From positions 1-5,019 of the forward strand of contig JALHTP010000025.1 in assembly GCA_022865725.1 (NCBI GenBank): a DNA stretch of 5,019 nucleotides. Reading direction: 5' to 3'. The stretch is from Methyloceanibacter sp. Its GTDB lineage: Bacteria > Pseudomonadota > Alphaproteobacteria > Rhizobiales > Methyloligellaceae. The position numbers were made by a program, and so were the translations under genes. Shown one piece after another: positions 1 to 5,019 of this stretch. The notes below the pieces were generated by a model. The model was not told the DNA's origin and ran no database searches. It saw only the letters and a program-made list of their open reading frames with translations. Each line of letters starts with the position of its first letter. Position 1 is the stretch's first letter.

Positions 1-980
1 CGCCCTGTGCGCGCCGACCTCCTCATCGTCGTCGATCAGCTCGACGAGCTGTTCGGAGGCGGTATCAGCGAGGAGATGCGCGCGCGCTTCGCCAAGCTGA
101 TCGCGCATCTCGTCGCGACGGGGCGCGTCTGGGTGATCGCCACGCTTCGCGCCGATCTCTACGAGCGCTTCCTGAAGGAGCCCGAGCTCCTGGCGATAAA
201 GACGAAAGGCGCGACCTACGATCTCGCGCCTCCGGGCGCCACCGAGATCGACGAGATCATTCGCGGCCCGGCGACCGCCGCGGGCCTCGTCTACGAGACC
301 GACCCCAAGACCGGCGAGCAACTCGACGACCGGCTGATCCGCGATGTCGACCGGCCCGACATGCTGCCGCTTTTGCAATTCGCGCTGGACTTTCTGTTCG
401 AGCAGAGGGTGACCGAGAACGGCCAGACGCTGCTCGCCTTCAAGGCCTACGACACTTTGGGCGGCCTTGCCGGCGCCATCGACAAGGAGGCCGAGCGGGC
501 CATCGCGCCGCTCGGCAAGGACGAGCATGAGCGCCTGCCGCGGCTGCTCCGGCAGGTGGCCACGCCGGCGCAGAGCGGGGAAATGGGCGCACCGGCCGGG
601 CTCTCCATCCGTTCCGTCCCCCTCGCCAAGGCCGCTTACGATCCTGCCTCGGAGCGCCTCATCAAGGCGCTGGTCGATGCGCGCATCCTGCTCTCCTCCG
701 GCAGCGAGAAGAACGCCACGATCAGGCTCGCCCACCAGCGCGTGCTGGAGAATTGGCGCCGCGCCAAGGAGATTGCCGCCGCCAACGCCGAGTTCTACCG
801 CATTCGCGACGATGTCGAGGCTCTCCGCCGTCGCTGGGACAAGAGCAGCAAGAAGCGCGATCTGCTCATTCCCAAAGGCGTGCCGCTCGCCGAGGCCGAG
901 AGCATCGCCAAGCGCTACCCCGGAGAGCTGGATGTGCCGACGCTCGGCTTCATCGCCGCCTCCGGCAAGCGCGCGCGGCT
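1..980 (+). other. nSTAND1-type NTPase module, C-terminal part (from Walker B onward)
   Basis: This sub-region of the large CDS carries the nucleotide-switch part. The acidic Walker B segment (VVDQLDEL) would coordinate Mg2+ and activate water for ATP hydrolysis. The ATLRAD segment about 35 residues later matches the sensor position of STAND ATPases. The LAPPGATEIDEIIRGPA and LPLLQFALDFLF stretches match the helical and winged-helix parts that usually follow. The end of the module has FYRIRDDVEALRRRW (residues 263-277) and LGFIAASGKR (313-322), which commonly close this module just before a membrane helix. Walker A must lie off the left edge, so catalytic competence cannot be judged from this window. 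The family assignment comes from motif recognition, not from a profile search. Confidence 0.8.
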
Positions 981-3900
981 CCGCCAGCGCCTGATCGCAG
1001 CCACTGCCGTGCTGATGGCCGTGCTCGCCGTCGGTGCCACCGTTGCCGGCATCCGCGCCTGGCGGGCCGAGCAGACCGCAAGGCGCAATTTCGACGTCGC
1101 CAATTCGCTCGTCATCGACATCGCCCAAGGGCTGCGCAACGTCGAAGGCATGCGCGCCGAGGCCCGCAAGAAGATCTTCGAGCAAGTGAGCACGACGCTC
1201 AAGCAGGCCGTCGACGCATCGCCCGACGACAAGCAGTTGCTCGGCATGCAGGCCACCATGTTCGAGGAGTTCGCCTCGACCCACGCGGCTGAGGGTGAGC
1301 AGGCGGAGGCCGCGGAAAGCACCGCGAAGGGTCTGGAAATCCGGCTCCGCCTCTCGCAGATGACCGAGGGCACTCAGAGGCAGCAAGACGTCTCGTCAAC
1401 GCTGGAAAGAATTGGAGAGCTGAAGCTCGGGGCCGGTGACGACGCCGGCGCGCTCGCCACCTACGACAAGATTCTCGCCGATCGGATTCGGCGCGCCGCC
1501 TCAGACGGCGGGAGTCCCGATCGCCAGCGCGCCGTGGCGGCGACGCTTGCCAAAATCGGCGAACTCAAGCTGCGCTCCGCAGATCCGGCAGGCGCGCTCG
1601 CGGCCTATGAGCAAGGCTTCGACATCAGGATGCGCCTGGTTGAGCAGGACCAGACGAATACGGCCTGGCAGCGCGAGCTGTCGCAGGCGCTCGCCTCCGT
1701 CGGCTATGCGAAATTCCGTACCGGCGATTATCCGGGCGCGCTCGCCTCTTACGAGCAAGGTCTCGCCATCGCGCGCCGGCTCTCCCAGTCCGACCCGAGC
1801 AACGCCAATGCGCCGCGGGAACTGGCGCTGCTCTTGGCCAATATGGGCGATACCAAGCTCGACTCCGGCGACAACCCGGGCGCGCTCGAAGCCTACAAGG
1901 AAAGCCTCGCGCTCCGCCGCGCGGCTGCCGCCACCGATACCGCCAACACCGACCTGAAGCGCGACATGGCGGCGAGTCTGAACGGCATAGGCGATGCGCT
2001 GCTCAATTCCGGCGACCAGCAGAACGCTCTCGCGGCCTATGAGGAAGGCGTGGCGCTGATCCGTGACCTCGTCAAGACCGACACCACCAACATGCTGTGG
2101 CAGCGCGACCTCTCGATCAGCCTCAATCGCGTCGGCGACGTGAAGCGGGACGCAAGCGACACCGCCGGTGCGCTCGCCAATTACGCGGAAAGCCTCGCCA
2201 TCCGCCAACGGCTCGCCGCGCAGGACCCCGGTAATGTCCAATGGCGCGCCGATGAGGCCTATGTGCTGCAAAGGATCGGCGACCTGAAGCGCTCGTCCGG
2301 CGACAACCAGGGCGCGCTCGCCGCCTTCGAGCAAGGCCTCGCCATAGCCCGCGATTTCGCGCAATCGGCCACCGGCCCCGATGCCGGGCGCGAGCTTGCG
2401 GTGAACCTCACCAAGATCGGCGCCGTGAAGCGCGACATGAGCGACAGCGCGGGGGCGCTCGCCGCGCTCGAGGAGAGCCTGGCGATACGCCGCAATTTGC
2501 CGCAGACGGACCTCAACAAATGGCGCATCGACATCGCCGAGAATCTCGAGACGATCGGCGATCTCAAGCTGGCGGCCGGCGACAAGGCTGGCGCGCTGGC
2601 GCTTTACGAGGAGATGCTCTCGTTCGACCGCACCATGGTCGCGAGCGACGCCGCCAACGCTCAATGGCAGCGGAACATGTCGATCAGCCTCAATCGGGTC
2701 GGCGATGCGAAGCTCGCTTCGGGCGACACGCAAGGCGCGCTGCAAAACTTCGAAGAGGGGCTTGCGGTCCGCCGCACTCTGGCCGGGGCCGACAAGACGG
2801 TGCCGCGGCAGCAGGATGTCGCGCTCAATCTGGAAAAGGTCGGGGACCTCAAGCGCGGAGCGGGCGACACGGCCGGCGCGCTCGCCGCCTATGAGGAAAT
2901 GCTGGCCATCGGCCGGGAGGTGGTCGCGGCCGATGCGGCCAAGGATCAATGGCAGCGGAACCTGGCGATCAGCCTGAGCAAGGTCGGCGATGCCCGCGCC
3001 GCCGCCAAGGACCCAAAGGGCGCGCTCGCCGCTTTCGAGGAAGGTCTCGCCATTCGCCGCAAGCTGACCGAGACCGACAAGAACAACGTTTTGATGCAGA
3101 CGGAGATCGCCACGGCGCTCGAGAGGATCGCCGATCTCAAGCGCGACGCCGGCGACAAGGCGGCCTCGCTCGCCGCCTATGTCGAGAGCATGGATGCGCG
3201 CCGGCAGGTCGCCGACACCACGCTCGCTAACGGCGACAACGCCGGCGCGCTCGCCGCCTACGAGCAGAGCCTGATGCTGGCGCGAAGGCTCGCCGAGGCG
3301 GACAAGGGCAGCAGCAACTATCAGTCCGACATGTCGGCCATTCTCGAGGCCATCGCCTCGATAAAATTGGCTTCCGGCGACGCGACCGGCGCGCTAGCCG
3401 GCTACCAGGAGAGTCTCGCGCTTCGCCGCCGCCTGGCCGCGACCGAGAAATCCGGCACCAAATGGCGGCAGAACGTCTCCCTCACGCTGGAGAAGATCGG
3501 CGACCTCAAGCAGAACGCCAAGGACGATGCCGGCGCGCTCGCCGCCTATGAGGAGATGCTGGCCAACGATCGCGCGCTGGCCGCGGCCAACCCCGCCGTT
3601 CCCGAGCGCCAGCGTGACGTGGCGATCAGCCTGGAGAAGATCGCCAAGACGAAGTTCGACGCAGGCGACACTGAAGGCGCGCTCAGCCTTTACGAGGAGA
3701 GCCTCGGCATTCGCCGCATCCTGTTCGAGGCCGACCGCACCGACGAGCAGAACAAGCAGGGCCTGTCCTTCGTCATCGAGAAGGTCGGCGACCTCAAGCG
3801 CAACTCTGACGACACCGCGGGCGCGCTCGCCGCCTATCAGGAGATGCTCGGTCTCGACCGCGAGGTCGCCGCCGCCAATATCGGCGATACCAAGCGCCAG

Positions 3901-4797
3901 CGCTGGGTGTCGGTCGATCTCAACAAGATCGCCGATCTGAAGCTCGCCGCCAACGACACCGACGGAGCGCTGGCGGCCGTCGAGGAGAGTCTCAACATCG
4001 CCCGCCATATCGCCGTGACCGCCCCCGACAATATGGAGTGGCGGCGGGACATCTCGGTCAGCCTGGAGCGGCTCGGCAATATCAAGTCCAATACCGGCGA
4101 CAAGCAGGGCGCGCTTTCCACCTATGAGGAGATGCTGTCGCTCGACCGGGGCGCCGCCGACGCCGACCCCAGCAATATCCAGCGCGAGCGCGAGGTCATG
4201 TTCAGCCTGAACAAGGTGGGCGACGTCCGCCTCGATCTCAACGACACGAGCGGTGCGCTCGCCGATTATGAGGAGGGACTCGTCATCGCCCGCAAGCTCG
4301 TCGAGAAGGATGGCGCCAATCCGCGCTCGGCGCGCGATCTTGCCATCAGCTTCGATAAAGTCGGCGACGCGAAACTGAAAGCGGCCGACGCCAAGGGCGC
4401 GCTTGCCGCCTTCGAGGAAGGGATCGTCATCAGGAAGCAGCTCGCCGAGGCCAACAAGGCCAATTACCAATATCAGCGCGACGTATCTTTCAGCCTGGAG
4501 CGGATCGGTAACGCCAAGATCGATTTGAAGGACGTTCCGGGCGCGCTGGCAAGCCTTGAGGAGAGACTCGCCGTCGTGCGCGACCTGGCCGAGACGCGCA
4601 AGGGCAGCACCGAGGCGCAGACCGATCTCGTGGTCGGCCTCTACAAGCTCGCGACGATCGCGGCCGGCGAGCGCAAGAACGCCGTCATCGACGAAGGCCT
4701 CCAGATCCTGGCGCGGCTCGACGGCGACGGAAAGCTGACCGACGATCAGAAGGGCTGGAGCGAATCGTTCCTCACCTTGCGCAAAGGCTCCCAATAG
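1..4797 (+). CDS. Large STAND NTPase (nSTAND1-like) with a transmembrane helix and long TPR-like array; 5' end outside the window
   Basis: The frame is open from base 1 to the TAG at 4795-4797. The GTG at 7 is only the first start-like codon and not a credible start, because Walker B begins a few residues later and no P-loop precedes it. Numbering from that GTG, visible motifs are Walker B LLIVVDQLDELF (5-16), ATLRADLY (45-52, sensor-1 region), LAPPGATEID (73-82), GPATAAGL (87-94), LPLLQFALDFLF (120-131), GGLAGAIDKEAERA (152-165) and LAHQRVLENW (241-250). This order is typical of nSTAND1 modules. A transmembrane helix follows (about 329-349), then a helical linker (360-430) and 23 TPR-like repeats to about 1559. 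STAND proteins are known as ATP-driven switches in signalling, cell death or antiphage defence, in which repeats sense a ligand and an N-terminal effector responds. That effector, if present, lies upstream and is unseen, so the function here is inferred. A regulatory or scaffold role is also possible. Confidence 0.93.
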   Translation, partial: RPVRADLLIVVDQLDELFGGGISEEMRARFAKLIAHLVATGRVWVIATLRADLYERFLKEPELLAIKTKGATYDLAPPGATEIDEIIRGPATAAGLVYETDPKTGEQLDDRLIRDVDRPDMLPLLQFALDFLFEQRVTENGQTLLAFKAYDTLGGLAGAIDKEAERAIAPLGKDEHERLPRLLRQVATPAQSGEMGAPAGLSIRSVPLAKAAYDPASERLIKALVDARILLSSGSEKNATIRLAHQRVLENWRRAKEIAAANAEFYRIRDDVEALRRRWDKSSKKRDLLIPKGVPLAEAESIAKRYPGELDVPTLGFIAASGKRARLRQRLIAATAVLMAVLAVGATVAGIRAWRAEQTARRNFDVANSLVIDIAQGLRNVEGMRAEARKKIFEQVSTTLKQAVDASPDDKQLLGMQATMFEEFASTHAAEGEQAEAAESTAKGLEIRLRLSQMTEGTQRQQDVSSTLERIGELKLGAGDDAGALATYDKILADRIRRAASDGGSPDRQRAVAATLAKIGELKLRSADPAGALAAYEQGFDIRMRLVEQDQTNTAWQRELSQALASVGYAKFRTGDYPGALASYEQGLAIARRLSQSDPSNANAPRELALLLANMGDTKLDSGDNPGALEAYKESLALRRAAAATDTANTDLKRDMAASLNGIGDALLNSGDQQNALAAYEEGVALIRDLVKTDTTNMLWQRDLSISLNRVGDVKRDASDTAGALANYAESLAIRQRLAAQDPGNVQWRADEAYVLQRIGDLKRSSGDNQGALAAFEQGLAIARDFAQSATGPDAGRELAVNLTKIGAVKRDMSDSAGALAALEESLAIRRNLPQTDLNKWRIDIAENLETIGDLKLAAGDKAGALALYEEMLSFDRTMVASDAANAQWQRNMSISLNRVGDAKLASGDTQGALQNFEEGLAVRRTLAGADKTVPRQQDVALNLEKVGDLKRGAGDTAGALAAYEEMLAIGREVVAADAAKDQWQRNLAISLSKVGDARAAAKDPKGALAAFEEGLAIRRKLTETDKNNVLMQTEIATALERIADLKRDAGDKAASLAAYVESMDARRQVADTTLANGDNAGALAAYEQSLMLARRLAEADKGSSNYQSDMSAILEAIASIKLASGDATGALAGYQESLALRRRLAATEKSGTKWRQNVSLTLEKIGDLKQNAKDDAGALAAYEEMLANDRALAAANPAVPERQRDVAISLEKIAKTKFDAGDTEGALSLYEESLGIRRILFEADRTDEQNKQGLSFVIEKVGDLKRNSDDTAGALAAYQEMLGLDREVAAANIGDTKRQRWVSVDLNKIADLKLAANDTDGALAAVEESLNIARHIAVTAPDNMEWRRDISVSLERLGNIKSNTGDKQGALSTYEEMLSLDRGAADADPSNIQREREVMFSLNKVGDVRLDLNDTSGALADYEEGLVIARKLVEKDGANPRSARDLAISFDKVGDAKLKAADAKGALAAFEEGIVIRKQLAEANKANYQYQRDVSFSLERIGNAKIDLKDVPGALASLEERLAVVRDLAETRKGSTEAQTDLVVGLYKLATIAAGERKNAVIDEGLQILARLDGDGKLTDDQKGWSESFLTLRKGSQ
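991..1053 (+). other. Predicted single transmembrane helix between NTPase and repeat array
   Basis: The segment LIAATAVLMAVLAVGATVAGI (residues 329-349) is 21 residues of hydrophobic and small amino acids without charge. It is preceded by a strongly basic stretch, KRARLRQR (321-328), and followed by RAWRAEQTARR (350-360). The slightly higher positive charge on the N-terminal side suggests the NTPase stays in the cytoplasm and the TPR array is outside, in the periplasm. Basic residues occur on both sides, so the orientation is uncertain. It is the only clear membrane segment in the visible protein. Many nSTAND1 proteins carry a membrane helix at this position, often ahead of WD40 or TPR repeats. 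Confidence 0.8.
1306..4683 (+). repeat. Array of 23 (+1 degenerate) TPR-like units, 48 residues / 144 bp each, inside the large CDS
   Basis: Aligning on the GAL tripeptide gives unit starts at 1447, 1591, 1735, 1879, 2023, 2167, 2311, 2452, 2590, 2734, 2875, 3019, 3163, 3244, 3388, 3532, 3676, 3820, 3964, 4108, 4252, 4396 and 4540, with a degenerate unit from about 1306. Spacing is 48 residues in 18 of 22 intervals. The others are 47 (unit 7), 46 (unit 8), 47 (unit 10) and 27 (unit 13). The consensus is roughly GALAAYEEsLaIrR, then a loop with D..N, then WQRDvs.SLekIGDLK and a GD turn. This resembles a TPR helix pair with the inter-helix part extended from the classical 34 residues. TPRs form superhelical scaffolds that bind peptides or proteins. 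At DNA level GGCGCGCT starts 17 of 23 units, but the units are otherwise divergent. Confidence 0.92.
3163..3243 (+). repeat. Shortened TPR-like unit (27 instead of 48 residues)
   Basis: This unit begins ASLAAYVESMDARRQ (residues 1053-1067) and continues directly with VADTTLANGDNA (1068-1079). Aligned to a full unit, the first part matches repeat positions 0-14 and the second matches positions 36-47. Positions 15-35, the inter-helix loop plus most of the WQRD..SLEK helix, are absent. The join falls at 3207/3208 and keeps frame (63 bp short). It is the only unit with a large length change, and it also has ASL in place of the GAL signature. Loss of one helix should put a kink or a flexible break in the TPR superhelix between units 12 and 14. 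Confidence 0.88.
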
Positions 4798-4843
4798 CGA
4801 GGCAATCCGCCGAAAATTGCGTTTGGAGCTTGGCCTTGCTGCT

Positions 4844-4880
4844 TTGCACCATTGCGCCACCGTCACACGATATATATATG
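4844..4880 (+). promoter_or_regulatory. Possible promoter for typA
   Basis: An alternating TA tract (4870-4879) is the only AT-rich -10-like sequence in the intergenic region. TATATG at 4875-4880 lies 17 nt after TTGCGC (4852-4857). An alternative pair is TTGCAC (4844-4849) with TATATA (4871-4876), whose 21-nt spacing is too long. The -35 candidates match only the TTG part of the usual TTGACA. Transcription would start near 4886-4888 and give a leader of about 47 nt before typA that contains the hairpin. The position is plausible for a separately transcribed housekeeping gene, but the boxes are weak. Confidence 0.4.
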
Positions 4881-4937
4881 GCAGCCATAGGAGGCGCGGG
4901 CCGTTTTGGCCCGCGCTCGGCATTCAGGCACCCATGA
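4878..4937 (+). CDS. Possible 19-codon upstream ORF overlapping the typA start (speculative)
   Basis: ATG at 4878 opens a frame of 19 codons (MAAIGGAGRFGPRSAFRHP) ending in TGA at 4935-4937. It overlaps the typA ATG at 4934-4936 as ATGA, the arrangement usually seen for translational coupling. The hairpin at 4894-4916 lies wholly inside it, so ribosomes translating this ORF would melt the hairpin. Against it: no Shine-Dalgarno sequence precedes the ATG, and if the TA tract is the -10 box the ATG would not be transcribed. The peptide resembles nothing I recognise. It may be a chance frame in GC-rich DNA. Confidence 0.18.
   Translation: MAAIGGAGRFGPRSAFRHP
4894..4916 (+). other. Strong GC hairpin in the typA leader
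   Basis: GCGCGGGCC (4894-4902) pairs perfectly with GGCCCGCGC (4908-4916) around a 5-nt GTTTT loop, giving nine G-C pairs. A G-T pair (4893/4917) could extend it. No T-run follows on either strand, so it is not a canonical intrinsic terminator. It ends 17 nt before the typA start. It could be an mRNA-stabilising or translation-modulating leader structure, or a Rho-aided or imperfect end for the upstream gene. No other convincing terminator follows the TAG at 4797. Confidence 0.7.
4926..4928 (+). promoter_or_regulatory. Weak ribosome binding site for typA
   Basis: AGG lies 5 nt before the ATG at 4934 and is the only Shine-Dalgarno-like match at usable spacing. It is weak for a housekeeping gene. 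A perfect AGGAGG exists at 4889-4894 but is 39 nt upstream of the ATG, beyond normal spacing even if the hairpin between them is folded. Confidence 0.4.
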
Positions 4938-5019
4938 ACCTCCGCAATATCGCTATCATCGCCCACGTCGACCATGGCAAGACGACCCTGGTCGACCGCC
5001 TCTTGCAGCAATCCGGCGC
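4934..5019 (+). CDS. typA: Translational GTPase TypA/BipA, N-terminal fragment (runs off the right edge)
   Basis: Only 28 complete codons are visible. They begin MNLRNIAIIAHVDHGKTTLV and continue DRLLQQSG. The G1/P-loop is AHVDHGKT (residues 10-17), where Lys16 and Thr17 would bind the GTP phosphates and Mg2+. The LRNIAIIAHVDHGKTTLVD start and the following LLQQSG are characteristic of TypA/BipA and closely match the known E. coli protein start. LepA and EF-G share the G1 box but differ around it. TypA is a cytoplasmic EF-G-like GTPase of roughly 600 residues that binds 70S ribosomes and aids ribosome assembly and stress or cold adaptation. The ATG is chosen because the family homology starts at residue 2-3 and no in-frame ATG, GTG or TTG lies close upstream. 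It follows the STAND gene on the same strand after 136 bp, probably with its own promoter. Confidence 0.93.
   Translation, partial: MNLRNIAIIAHVDHGKTTLVDRLLQQSG

Noticed and set aside
7..9. GTG as the start codon of the large gene
   Set aside because: The frame is open to the left edge, and the Walker B strand begins at once. A STAND NTPase needs a P-loop upstream, so the real start is outside the window.
1501..2949. Long minus-strand open frame (482 codons) opposite the TPR array
   Set aside because: It lies wholly antisense to the repeat array, and its translation shows the same 48-residue periodicity mirrored from the sense codons. High GC and the codon bias of the real gene keep this frame free of stops. 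No known domain is recognisable.
1306..4683. Array of 144-bp repeats as a CRISPR or satellite repeat
   Set aside because: The periodicity is at protein level within one open frame. DNA units are divergent, lack uniform repeats with unique spacers, and fit TPR helices.
4802..4820. Inverted repeat GCAAT / ATTGC just after the STAND stop codon as a terminator
   Set aside because: Only five base pairs with a 9-nt loop and no clear T-run (GTTTGG follows). Too weak to call.
3394..4923. Second long minus-strand open frame (509 codons), starting in the intergenic region
   Set aside because: Same cause as the other antisense frame: it mirrors the repeats. Its extension past the TAG at 4797 crosses the hairpin region with no family resemblance and no supporting ribosome binding site that I could see.
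4772..5011. Minus-strand frame of 79 codons over the intergenic region and the typA start
   Set aside because: It is antisense to the strongly recognised typA N-terminus and the end of the STAND gene, with no protein resemblance.

Overview
The window looks like chromosomal DNA from a high-GC alphaproteobacterium, most likely of the Hyphomicrobiales (Bradyrhizobium, Rhodopseudomonas or Bosea type). The lineage rests on the GC-rich codon use (nearly all third positions G or C) and on the style of the two proteins. It is inferred from general resemblance, not from a search.

Positions 1-4797 hold the 3' part of one very large gene on the + strand. Its reading frame is open at the left edge, so the true start lies upstream. 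The visible 1598 residues run in this order: the back half of a STAND-type NTPase module of the nSTAND1 kind (Walker B at the very edge, sensor region, winged-helix-like part), one transmembrane helix (about 991-1053), a helical linker, and a very regular array of 23 TPR-like units plus one degenerate leading unit (about 1306-4683). The repeat period is 48 residues (144 bp). Units 8-12 and 15-21 alternate between two types, giving a 96-residue superperiod. One unit (3163-3243) has lost exactly 21 residues in frame, and the alternation breaks at the same place.

Positions 4798-4933 are a 136-bp intergenic region. It holds a possible promoter with an alternating TA tract, a perfect 9-bp GC-rich hairpin, an AGGAGG motif far from any start codon, and a possible 19-codon upstream ORF whose TGA overlaps the next gene's ATG.

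From 4934 to the right edge is the 5' end of typA (bipA), a ribosome-associated translational GTPase recognised from its N-terminal G1 region. The two genes have no evident functional link: the first is an accessory-type signalling or conflict ATPase, and the second is a housekeeping gene that probably has its own promoter. The window contains no RNA genes, CRISPR arrays, insertion sequences or attachment sites that I can see.
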